Assembly: GCA_964502145.1 (NCBI GenBank)
Contig: CAZCVI010000104.1
Coordinates: forward strand, 1 to 24,523
Direction of reading: 5' to 3'
Source of the DNA: CAZCVI01 sp964502145
GTDB taxonomy: Bacteria > Acidobacteriota > Aminicenantia > UBA2199
Length of the DNA: 24,523 nt
Under the pieces are notes generated by a model that was not told the origin of the DNA, did not search any database, and saw nothing but the letters and a program-made list of their open reading frames with translations. A program made the translations under genes and the position numbers. This document shows positions 7,274 to 13,756 of the stretch, in pieces (positions within the stretch are counted from its first letter, which is position 1; every line of letters begins with the position of its first letter).

Positions 7274-8103
7274 TTGTTTTCAAATAAGAAGCCAGTTAAC
7301 GGTGAGGAAGCAATAGCTGTTTCGGTTGCTGCTCTAAATTTGCCCAGAAAAGCCAAACGTCCTGCGGCCACTGCCATAGAAAAGGCTTGGGTCATAGCCA
7401 TCGGATTCTCTGCCGCAGCGACTGCCGTATTAGCTAACACTGCTGCCGCGCCCATTTCCATGGCTTCTGCGGCCTGGGAAGGACGACCAATGCCCGCATC
7501 CACAACAATCGGAATATCAATTTCAGCGATTAGTATTTCAATAAACCGCCGGGCTTGTAAACCCTGACCACTGCCAATCAAAGAACCCAATGGCATGACT
7601 GCGGCAGCTCCAGCAGCTTGAAGAGCACGGGCAACATACAGATCAGGAAACATATAAGGCAATACCACAAATCCCTCTGCTACTAATATCTCGGTGGCTT
7701 TTATGGTTTCATAATTATCGGGTAACAAATATTTGCTGTCATTGATGACCTCGATCTTCACCCAATTTATGCCGGAACCTTCTTTGGCTAAACGTGCGAT
7801 ACGCACGGCTTCCTTGGCATTTCTGGCCCCCGAAGTATTCACCATCACAATGGTATTCTGCGGAACAAATTCCAAGATATTCTCGCCCTGCTGGGTGATA
7901 TCGACGCGCCGCATTGCCACGGTTACCAAATCCACGGCGCCTGCTTGCAGACACGCTTTCATTTCGGCGTTACTTTTAAATTTCCCCGTGCCCAGGAAAA
8001 AACGGTTCTTTATTTCACGACCACCGATGATTAGCGGGTGATCTATGGCTGCACCTGCCGTATTCATATTATTATTCATAGTATTATTCATATTATTATT
8101 CAT
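7270..8103 (-). CDS. thiG: Thiazole synthase ThiG with repeated N-terminal Met-Asn tract
   Basis: Thiazole synthase, the TIM-barrel enzyme that condenses 1-deoxyxylulose 5-phosphate, ThiS thiocarboxylate sulfur and dehydroglycine. The Schiff-base lysine is Lys116 in WVKIEVI. Other family motifs are FLGTGKF (36-42), TVAMRR (61-66), MPLGSLIGSGQG, and VDAGIG (201-206, phosphate site). The 277-aa length includes an unusual N-terminal extension. The first 15 residues come from four 12-bp units, each beginning ATGAATA, giving Met at positions 1, 5, 9 and 13, all in frame. The first ATG follows the thiS stop with no gap and has its ribosome binding site (GGGAGG) in the last codons of thiS, so I keep it as the start. 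Confidence 0.95.
   Translation of the reverse strand: MNNNMNNTMNNNMNTAGAAIDHPLIIGGREIKNRFFLGTGKFKSNAEMKACLQAGAVDLVTVAMRRVDITQQGENILEFVPQNTIVMVNTSGARNAKEAVRIARLAKEGSGINWVKIEVINDSKYLLPDNYETIKATEILVAEGFVVLPYMFPDLYVARALQAAGAAAVMPLGSLIGSGQGLQARRFIEILIAEIDIPIVVDAGIGRPSQAAEAMEMGAAAVLANTAVAAAENPMAMTQAFSMAVAAGRLAFLGKFRAATETAIASSPLTGFLFENK
8055..8103 (-). repeat. 12-bp in-frame repeat supplying four start codons of thiG
   Basis: Four units of the form ATGAATAATAAT, ATGAATAATACT, ATGAATAATAAT and ATGAATACGGCA on the minus strand form the 5' end of thiG. Unit gain or loss would keep the frame and only change the N-terminal tract and the distance from the ribosome binding site to later ATGs. Confidence 0.85.
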
Positions 8104-8316
8104 TTAACCGCCTCCCACCATGCTAATCAGTTCGATCACATCGCCCTCGGTTACAGTGTACTGTGCCCAGCGCTCGCGGTGGATAATCTTTTCGTTTACC
8201 TCGGCAATCAGTCCATGGTCATTTTTAACCATTCTTTTAACCATTGTTTCCAGATAGGGAATCGCGTCGTCATCCCATTCTTTTTCGCTGCCGTTCACGC
8301 GAATATTTATTTTCAT
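8104..8316 (-). CDS. thiS: Sulfur carrier protein ThiS
   Basis: 70-aa ubiquitin-like sulfur carrier. Its C-terminal glycine is adenylated by ThiF, converted to a thiocarboxylate, and donates sulfur to ThiG. Family features: the start MKINIRVNG, AEVNEKIIHRERW, VTEGDVIELISMVGGG, and the C-terminal Gly-Gly (here Gly-Gly-Gly). GGAG lies about 10 nt before ATG. The codons for Val-Gly-Gly-Gly (GTG GGA GGC GGT) contain the GGGAGG ribosome binding site for thiG, and TAA is followed directly by the thiG ATG, so the two proteins are tightly coupled. Confidence 0.95.
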   Translation of the reverse strand: MKINIRVNGSEKEWDDDAIPYLETMVKRMVKNDHGLIAEVNEKIIHRERWAQYTVTEGDVIELISMVGGG

Positions 8317-8363
8317 TTTTAAACGTCTCCTATGTTAATAAGCTTGTTTTTAAACGTGATCAT

Positions 8364-9368
8364 TTAAAGACCCAGATAACGGGTATAAACCGCCTTGGCC
8401 ACACCACCGTCGCCAGTGCCTTTAATCAACGCCCGGCCATCGTGGTAAACGGTGATTTGTTTACCCTCGGCATTAAAGCGTAACAAGTAATCATTGGCAA
8501 TAGATACCCGCACGACTTTTTCCAGGTTCTGAGCCAGTTTTAATAAATCCAGAACCGTGTCCCGGGGCGGGATAATTTGCACGGAATTCTGACACAGCGC
8601 CACGACCAGATCGCGATTGGGATTGTTTAGAAACGTGAAATCACGTTTCCCGCAACACGTGCAATGCGGGTTTTTCTCCACAGTCACGCTGTTGAACCGT
8701 TGTTCCCACACATCGTAGATAATTAATTTTCGTGGCGTTTCTGTTTGGTGCAGCAGTATTTTTATTCCTTCCGTGCATTGCATAGCGCCGATAATTGCTG
8801 GGATGGTATTGATCACTCCGGCGATTTCGCAACTGGTCATCGCCTCAACCGGCGGCACCTCCGGCAATAAACAACGGAAACATGGACCTTCTGGCATCAC
8901 GCTCATCACCATCCCTTCCGTGCGAATAACGCCCCCGTACACCCAGGGAATACCATGTTTGATACAGGCATCGTTCACCAACATGCGGGTGGGAATATTA
9001 TCCGTGGCATCAATCACCAGATGGAAGCCGGTGATCATTTCTTCGATATTGCCGTTGTGTAAATCTTTCAGCCACGGTTCAATGGTGACCTGGGAATTGA
9101 TTTGGCGTAGTTTGTTGGTAGCCGCTTCCACTTTCGCCAGCCCCACATCTGTCTCATCGAACAGAGTTTGTCGTTGCAGGTTGTTCAGTTCCACCACATC
9201 CCGATCAATCACCCGTAAATGGCCAATGCCAGCGCGGACTAAAAAACTGGTAATATGCGTGCCCAATGCACCACAGCCAATAACCGCGACTTTACTGGCG
9301 GATAATTTCTCTTGTCCAACCAAACCAATTTGAGCCAGAACCGTTTGTCTGGAATATCTATCTATCAT
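8364..9368 (-). CDS. thiF: ThiF/MoeB-family adenylyltransferase
   Basis: E1-like enzyme that adenylates the ThiS C-terminus, given its place at the head of the thiS-thiG-thiH operon. Nucleotide-binding motif GCGALG lies at 31-36, the acidic VIDRDVVELNNLQRQ segment at 53-67, and DATDN at 120-124. The zinc site is formed by Cys163/Cys166 (CFRC) and Cys236/Cys239 (CTCC). The probable catalytic cysteine is Cys180 (TSCEIAG). At 334 aa it has a C-terminal extension of about 85 residues beyond the zinc site, as in longer Bacillus-type ThiF proteins and unlike the ~250-aa E. coli enzymes. Only 47 bp separate it from thiS. It could also serve molybdopterin synthesis, but the operon favours thiamine. 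Confidence 0.92.
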   Translation of the reverse strand: MIDRYSRQTVLAQIGLVGQEKLSASKVAVIGCGALGTHITSFLVRAGIGHLRVIDRDVVELNNLQRQTLFDETDVGLAKVEAATNKLRQINSQVTIEPWLKDLHNGNIEEMITGFHLVIDATDNIPTRMLVNDACIKHGIPWVYGGVIRTEGMVMSVMPEGPCFRCLLPEVPPVEAMTSCEIAGVINTIPAIIGAMQCTEGIKILLHQTETPRKLIIYDVWEQRFNSVTVEKNPHCTCCGKRDFTFLNNPNRDLVVALCQNSVQIIPPRDTVLDLLKLAQNLEKVVRVSIANDYLLRFNAEGKQITVYHDGRALIKGTGDGGVAKAVYTRYLGL

Positions 9369-9416
9369 ATTGCACCGTCACTTTTTTTATGTTTAATACC
9401 GATTCACAGTAAATTC

Positions 9417-9445
9417 ATTTTAACAGCGGTTAAGTTAAAAGTCAA
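9417..9445 (-). promoter_or_regulatory. Sigma70-type promoter of the thiF-thiS-thiG-thiH operon
   Basis: On the minus strand TTGACT (9445-9440) and TAAAAT (9422-9417) are separated by exactly 17 bp. An inverted repeat CAGCGGTT/AACCGCTG (9424-9431 and 9444-9451) overlaps the -35 box and spacer and could be an operator. The leader before the thiF ATG is only about 40 nt, too short for a TPP riboswitch. Confidence 0.65.
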
Positions 9446-9463
9446 CCGCTGCTTTTTTGCCTC

Positions 9464-9492
9464 TTGAATCAGGTAGGATATTCAGGTATAAT
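9464..9492 (+). promoter_or_regulatory. Sigma70-type promoter of the ATP-grasp/decarboxylase operon
   Basis: TTGAAT (9464-9469) and TATAAT (9487-9492) are separated by 17 bp, with a predicted start near 9499. It is back-to-back with the thi promoter: the two -35 boxes are 18 bp apart. This places the real start codon of the downstream gene after 9499 and excludes the TTG at 9457. Confidence 0.65.
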
Positions 9493-9537
9493 AGATTTTC
9501 TATGCATGGCAATTGCAGTTTGATTATGGATGTGTTC

Positions 9538-10884
9538 ATGACCCAAATAAAAAATACCAATCAAAACCCAACACCCACCAAGGAACTGGTGATTTTCCCC
9601 GCTTATAATATGGGGCACAGCGAGTTGTTCCATTTTATTAAAAGTTTAGCCGATAAAGAGTTGCTGGAACGAGTGTTGATTATTTGTTCCATGGATTTTT
9701 TCGCCTCCTTTCCCATTCATGTTCCCTATTATATCGCCGATGATTTTGACGCCCTGCCCCGCTTGGTGAAAAAAATCGAGGAATGGCAGAAACGGTACCA
9801 CTTTATTTTTAAAAGTGTTCTGGCTATTGACGAGGAACTGCATTTTCAAATGTCCAAGACTATTTCCGAATATTTTTTATTGCCTTTTTACGATGATTAT
9901 ACCTGTTACCTCGGTTCCAACAAGTATTTATTAAAACGTTCTTTCCTCACCTATGGCGTCCCCACCGGTGATTTTGCCCTTATTTCTCACCCTCAAAATC
10001 CTGAAATCCAGCAGGTCGGTTTTCCCAATGTCTTAAAAGTTATTTCTGGCACCCAGAGCGAGTACATCTTTTTTAATGAAAACCAGGCGCAATTAATCCA
10101 AAACTTCTCCCGTCTCCAAGAAGCTGTTTTAGCCACTGGCGAAGACCCTCGGTTTCGGCAACACAGTTTTATCCACAACAACGAGAAAATCAGCTTCAAC
10201 CCCAGAGAACAATTCCTGCTGGAAGCCTTCGTACCGGGTGACGAATACAGTTGTGATTTTATTATAGATGGTGAAGATATCCGGTTGGTGCGTGTCGTTA
10301 AAAAAATCACGGGCCCTTACCTTGGATTTTTTAGTGGTTATCAATTATTAAATGACGCCAGTTTAATTGAATACAACCTGGACAAAAAAAAGCTCCTGGA
10401 TATTTGTCGCCAGATCAAACAATCGCTATGGGCCAAAACCGGCGTGTGTATGGTTGATTTCAAATATCACCACAGCCAATTCACTGTCTTGGAAGCTTCC
10501 ATTCGTCCCGGTTTAAGTGCTTTTAACCATCTCATGTATGAAGTTTATGGTTTCACTTCCCTCGCTCTCGCCGCCATGCAACGAATGGGCGTCCACGTGC
10601 CCCTGTCACTTCCTACCGAAACCGGTGCCATTGTGTACCTCTTCTCGCCGCCAGAACATAGCCACGCGAAGATGGATATAAAAGAACTTAAAAAACAAGC
10701 GAAAAAATTCCATATCATCCACATCCATACCTACGAAGAAGAAGTCGGCGAAGTGAAAGACGCGGAAGTAAACCGCTCGGTTTTATTAAAAGGCTATGCG
10801 GTCATCAAAACAAATAAACTGGAAAACCTTTCCCAATTGGCCCAAGAGATCAACGGGTTGGTCAGGTACAAGAAACAATTATAA
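9538..10884 (+). CDS. ATP-grasp domain ligase
   Basis: Predicted ATP-grasp carboxylate ligase, 448 aa from the chosen ATG. An N-terminal region (to about 120) is followed by the ATP-grasp core: SNKYLLKRSFLTYGVPTGDF (127-146), FPNVLKVISG with a probable nucleotide-binding Lys167, LLEAFVPGDEYSCDF (227-241), and VCMVDFKY through VLEASIRPGLS (303-327). In that last stretch Asp307, Glu319 and Arg323 fit the metal and phosphate positions. In-frame ATGs at 9502, 9526 and 9538 all follow the promoter; 9538 has GGA 7 nt upstream and is preferred, without certainty. It heads an operon with a PLP decarboxylase 14 bp downstream. By analogy with BtrJ it may ligate an amino acid to a carrier protein or amine, but no carrier gene is present here. 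Substrate unknown. Confidence 0.85.
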   Translation: MTQIKNTNQNPTPTKELVIFPAYNMGHSELFHFIKSLADKELLERVLIICSMDFFASFPIHVPYYIADDFDALPRLVKKIEEWQKRYHFIFKSVLAIDEELHFQMSKTISEYFLLPFYDDYTCYLGSNKYLLKRSFLTYGVPTGDFALISHPQNPEIQQVGFPNVLKVISGTQSEYIFFNENQAQLIQNFSRLQEAVLATGEDPRFRQHSFIHNNEKISFNPREQFLLEAFVPGDEYSCDFIIDGEDIRLVRVVKKITGPYLGFFSGYQLLNDASLIEYNLDKKKLLDICRQIKQSLWAKTGVCMVDFKYHHSQFTVLEASIRPGLSAFNHLMYEVYGFTSLALAAMQRMGVHVPLSLPTETGAIVYLFSPPEHSHAKMDIKELKKQAKKFHIIHIHTYEEEVGEVKDAEVNRSVLLKGYAVIKTNKLENLSQLAQEINGLVRYKKQL

Positions 10885-10898
10885 ACGGGAGTTACGAC

Positions 10899-12311
10899 AT
10901 GAAACAGATAAAAGACGAATTACAATCCATATTAGCCACTCCTTTAGACCCGACCACGCCGGATTTTTTTCATCCTTTGCTGGAACAAATTGACGCGCCA
11001 TTATTAGTAGAGAGTGCCGTTACCTTCGGCACGCCCCATTATTTGCTCGATCTTGATCGTTTAAAGGAGCGTGCTTCCTGTTTTATTCACACCATGCGCC
11101 AGCACCTGCCCAACAGCCATTTTTTCTATGCTTTCAAATGCAACGACCTCCCCTACCTCATCAAAACCTTAAAAGAAACCGGTTTTCAAGCCGATGTAGC
11201 GAGTTTATTCGAATTAAAACTGGCGCTTAAACTCGGTTTTGAGCGGATCGTGTTCAACAGTCCCGGCAAAACCAATGAAGAATTAACCCTGGCCATTAAC
11301 GAGAAAAAACGGGTCTCAATTAACCTGGACAACCCGGAGGAACTGGAACGAATGCTAATTTTAGCAGCAGAACTCAGTCCGCACCGTAAGGTTCCGGTTG
11401 GGTTTCGTTTAAACAGTGAATTATCTGTGGGTGGCACAAAAAAGTGGTCTAAGTTTGGGTTTGATTTGGAGCAATTAAAAGAGGCAGTTTTGCGGGTGGA
11501 AGAGAGTGCCCATCTTCAGTGGACTGGTTTGCATTTTCATGCCAGTTTTAATAAGACCCCCGATAAATACGTGGAGAACATCAAGGTGATTGGTCAATTT
11601 TTATCTTATCATTTTGGTGCCAAACAATTGAGTAAGCTCCGATATTTTGATATTGGTGGTGGTTTTTACCCGGAGCACCAAGCCATTCTTCATAAAGGAG
11701 AGGACCAGGGTATGTTAGTGGATATGCTCTTAGAACGCGGCATGGACAAAACCCGACTCTCTCACCAGTACCCTTTCGACCCTTATGCGTTTCGTATAAC
11801 GCCAGTGGAACCATTGCAGAATTTTGCACTAGCGATTGGAGAAACTCTTAAGCAGCATATATTGCCATTTAATCCAGACATGGCGATTTATTTTGAGCCT
11901 GGGCGATTTATAGTGACGCCGTCGACGACTATTTTGTTGCGTGTGATGGCAGTAAAAAAAGAGTCAGTGATAGTGGATGGGGGGATCAATATGCTGGGTG
12001 ATTATAAATTTGCCGAGTATTCTTTTGCTCCCTTATTGAATGTCACGCATCCTTCTGAGCAGTTGGTTCGCAAAACGATTTATGGTTCTCTGTGTGATCC
12101 TCATGATATTTGGGGGTATTCGTATTATGGAGAAGATTTGCAAGTGGGTGATGTTCTCGCTGTGCCGCAGCAGGGAGCATATACTTTTTCCTCCGCGTGG
12201 CGGTTCATTAAAGCCATTCCCGCTTATATTGCAGTAACCAATCGTCAGTTTATCATCGCCCGCGAAGCGGAAACCTTTGAAAACAGGTATGCGGGTTGTA
12301 AAATGGGGTAA
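10899..12311 (+). CDS. Fold-type III PLP-dependent amino-acid decarboxylase
   Basis: 470-aa member of the alanine racemase-like (fold III) decarboxylases that include DAP decarboxylase LysA, ornithine decarboxylases and BtrK. Expected motifs in order: YAFKCN with PLP-binding Lys80, DVASLFEL, NSPGKTNEEL, a SINLDN strand, GLHFHASF (210-217), FDIGGGFYPEH (GGG at 253-255 for PLP phosphate), YFEPGRFIV (331-339), GSLCDPHDIWG with catalytic Cys399 from the partner subunit, and GAYTFSSAW with Tyr428. A GGGAG ribosome binding site lies 8 nt before ATG, 14 bp after the ATP-grasp gene. It is longer than typical LysA (~420 aa), with an N-terminal extension of about 45 residues. Pairing with the ligase suggests decarboxylation of a ligated or free amino acid in a small biosynthetic pathway. 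Lysine synthesis is less likely, but not excluded. Confidence 0.88.
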   Translation: MKQIKDELQSILATPLDPTTPDFFHPLLEQIDAPLLVESAVTFGTPHYLLDLDRLKERASCFIHTMRQHLPNSHFFYAFKCNDLPYLIKTLKETGFQADVASLFELKLALKLGFERIVFNSPGKTNEELTLAINEKKRVSINLDNPEELERMLILAAELSPHRKVPVGFRLNSELSVGGTKKWSKFGFDLEQLKEAVLRVEESAHLQWTGLHFHASFNKTPDKYVENIKVIGQFLSYHFGAKQLSKLRYFDIGGGFYPEHQAILHKGEDQGMLVDMLLERGMDKTRLSHQYPFDPYAFRITPVEPLQNFALAIGETLKQHILPFNPDMAIYFEPGRFIVTPSTTILLRVMAVKKESVIVDGGINMLGDYKFAEYSFAPLLNVTHPSEQLVRKTIYGSLCDPHDIWGYSYYGEDLQVGDVLAVPQQGAYTFSSAWRFIKAIPAYIAVTNRQFIIAREAETFENRYAGCKMG

Positions 12312-12336
12312 AAATAAATTCCAAACAATGGGAATT

Positions 12337-12623
12337 TACCGTGAAGAGGTAAAAATGTTCTTGACAGGGATTTTGAATACCGTATCAAGGAAGATGTCTA
12401 CCGTATCAAGGACAATGTTTACCGTATCAGGGAACTTTCACTCCTTATTAAGGACAAAACATACCGCGATAAGGACAAAACATACCGCAAAGCGGAGAAT
12501 TTCTACCGCAATGAGGAGAAAATCTACCGTGAAGCGGAGAAATCATACCGCATTAAGAACAAATTCTCCGTAACAAGGACAAAACCTTCCTTATTGAGAA
12601 CATTTTTCTTGCCATTCAAGTAA
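12337..12623 (+). repeat. Degenerate 21-bp tandem repeat array (heptad-coding remnant)
   Basis: From 12378 onward about eleven consecutive units keep an exact 21-bp period, most beginning TACCGYxxx and containing AAGGACAAAAC or GCGGAGAA. In the TAC frame they read as 7-residue units such as YRIKEDV, YRIKDNV, YRDKDKT, YRKAENF, YREAEKS, ending at TAA 12621-12623. An earlier unit at 12337-12357 (YREEVKM) is one base out of phase because the next unit is 20 bp. No ATG opens the TAC frame after its upstream TGA, so I do not call a gene. It starts just after the decarboxylase stop. Confidence 0.8.
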
Positions 12624-12637
12624 ATAGAGGAAGAGAA

Positions 12638-12790
12638 TGTTTCTGAACCGTGATGCGTGGGATTATGGGATGACCGGGATGGGGAGTACCAGAGAGTGGG
12701 GATAAATTCTTGAAGTTTTCGGTGTTGACTGGGAGTTATTGCCAATCATCTTGGTCATCCTTTCATCCCACGCATCACGGTTCTGAAACA
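12638..12790. mobile_element. MITE-like element with long terminal inverted repeats
   Basis: 153-bp segment whose two ends are inverted copies. The left end reads TGTTTCTGAACCGTGATGCG and the right end, read inward, TGTTTCAGAACCGTGATGCG. Both continue into TGGGAT, then a weaker match through GGATGACC, giving about 40-bp arms with few mismatches. It contains no coding frame, lies in a gene-free zone, and resembles a non-autonomous transposable element or a large structured repeat. No clear target-site duplication is visible. Confidence 0.75.
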
Positions 12791-12845
12791 ATTCCTGACT
12801 GAAGCCAGGTGGAGATGGTTTTTGATACCCGCATGTGATCAACGG

Positions 12846-12992
12846 CTAAAACTTTAAAAACCAGTTGATAAGGGACATAAACTTATCGATTTTCCCAACA
12901 ACAACTCCCAGCAGTATAGTGGGGGGAAGAACGAACGGTACCACAACGGTTAAAAGAGAAATCTTCAAAACAATAATCATTATGTGAGACAT
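12846..12992 (-). CDS. Small hydrophobic membrane peptide
   Basis: 48-aa peptide starting MSHIMIIVLKISLL, with one or two closely spaced hydrophobic stretches (residues about 4-31, broken by a Pro-Pro pair) and ending IDKFMSLINWFLKF. The start is set by an excellent ribosome binding site, AAGGAGG six nt before the ATG. The longer reading frame upstream lacks such a site. A TATAAT hexamer lies upstream at 13087-13082 on the minus strand, though without a good -35. I do not recognise a family. It is plausibly a short membrane protein or a type I toxin-like peptide, but nothing here proves expression. Confidence 0.5.
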   Translation of the reverse strand: MSHIMIIVLKISLLTVVVPFVLPPTILLGVVVGKIDKFMSLINWFLKF

Positions 12993-13227
12993 TTTTTCCT
13001 CCTTGCCGAACTCAAACTCTGAGTTCCAATTTTCTTCGCATTTCATTTCATTCTTTTCAAAGAACCTTTAACAACCACAAGATTATAAAGCAAGCATCTT
13101 GCCAAGATCCACTTTTAGAAAAAAGAAAAATAACATCCATTAGACTACCGCCGAAACCCTTACTGGATAATCATTTCTAAAAATTTTAAGCAAATAAAAA
13201 AATTGCGTCGACGATTATCCACGACTA

Positions 13228-13354
13228 AAAATGGCCAATTCCAAAACTTTTATGGCCAACGTACAAAAAATTACCCAAAAAGGAGGGAATCTTCTCTTGG
13301 AGAATTTTTGTATGGGCTTGGCCAAGTTTTACATGAGTTTGGCCAATTTTTGCG
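13228..13354. repeat. Paired TTGGCCAA-type repeats spaced 21 bp, inverted arrangement
   Basis: TGGCCAA sites begin at 13232, 13253, 13319 and 13340. Each pair is spaced exactly 21 bp, and the left and right pairs are inverted with respect to each other (AAAAATGGCCAA and its complement at the right end). A plus-strand frame of 96 codons from a TTG crosses the region, but it has no ribosome binding site or recognisable family and is not called. Otherwise 13047-13488 holds no gene that I can support. Confidence 0.5.
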
Positions 13355-13488
13355 ACCCATTTTGACGTACAATCAGGCAAAAAATTCTGAAAAGCCAAGA
13401 ATAATTACTGGTTATAGTGTCAACATGTTGTTCCCCATAAATGGCCGATTGACAAATACTACAAAAGATTCACAAGTAAAGAAAACGG

Positions 13489-13514
13489 CATAAATATTGC
13501 TTAGAATATTTATG
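13489..13514. promoter_or_regulatory. Perfect 10-bp inverted repeat upstream of the sensor operon
   Basis: CATAAATATT (13489-13498) and AATATTTATG (13505-13514) are exact inverted copies with a 6-nt spacer. A GGAGG follows at 13524-13528. It could be an operator or mRNA hairpin controlling the leader that runs into the first propeller kinase gene. Confidence 0.5.
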
Positions 13515-13540
13515 AATACCAATGGAGGTATTATCAGAAC

Positions 13541-13756
13541 ATGGGACTTTATGCGGTTGTGTTTATTCTTGTACAGGCAAATCGAGGGTTATGAATGCCA
13601 AAAGGACCAGTCCAATCCGCAAAACTGATGGAAATAATTAAAAAGATTTTACTGGAGATGCTATGAACGGGGAATCAAATGATTAACAGAATATTAGACT
13701 CGGCGGAAACCGCCGATGTGAAAATAAAAGTATCAGCAAGGAGTCAAAGAATATGA
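13541..13756 (+). other. Chain of overlapping mini-ORFs leading into the first sensor kinase
   Basis: Five short plus-strand ATG frames overlap head to tail: 13541-13594 (17 codons), 13591-13641 (16), 13628-13666 (12), 13663-13686 (7) and 13679-13756 (25). Three of the joins are ATGA: 13591-13594, 13663-13666 and 13753-13756, the last being the kinase start. The third and fifth ORFs begin inside the end of the preceding one. GGAGG and GGAG sites lie before the first and fourth. Such a series may couple kinase translation to upstream initiation. Alternatively it may be a frameshifted relic gene or chance in AT-rich DNA. Confidence 0.35.
13700..13716 (+). promoter_or_regulatory. GC-rich hairpin in the kinase leader
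   Basis: TCGGCGG and CCGCCGA form a perfect 7-bp stem with an AAA loop, 36 nt before the kinase ATG. No T-run follows, so it is not an intrinsic terminator. It may affect mRNA stability or translation. Confidence 0.5.

Noticed and set aside
9369..9410. TPP riboswitch in the thi operon leader
   Set aside because: The predicted leader is only about 40 nt, and no CTGAGA or equivalent conserved segments were seen.
9424..9458. Rho-independent terminator on the plus strand (8-bp stem followed by T-run)
   Set aside because: No plus-strand gene ends here; the same dyad lies over the thi promoter, so an operator is the better reading.
9457..9537. N-terminal extension of the ATP-grasp gene from the TTG at 9457
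   Set aside because: The start would lie upstream of the -35/-10 promoter at 9464-9492 and has no ribosome binding site.
12277..12573. 98-codon plus-strand ORF over the 21-bp array
   Set aside because: It begins inside the decarboxylase gene in another frame and reads the repeat as TVSR/KHTA units. The alternative TAC frame fits heptads better, and neither has a start signal.
12378..12608. CRISPR array
   Set aside because: The 21-bp period has no unique spacers between units, and units drift gradually, as in a tandem repeat.
13203..13493. 96-codon ORF from a TTG
   Set aside because: No ribosome binding site or family; it crosses the TGGCCAA repeat pairs and is best explained as chance.
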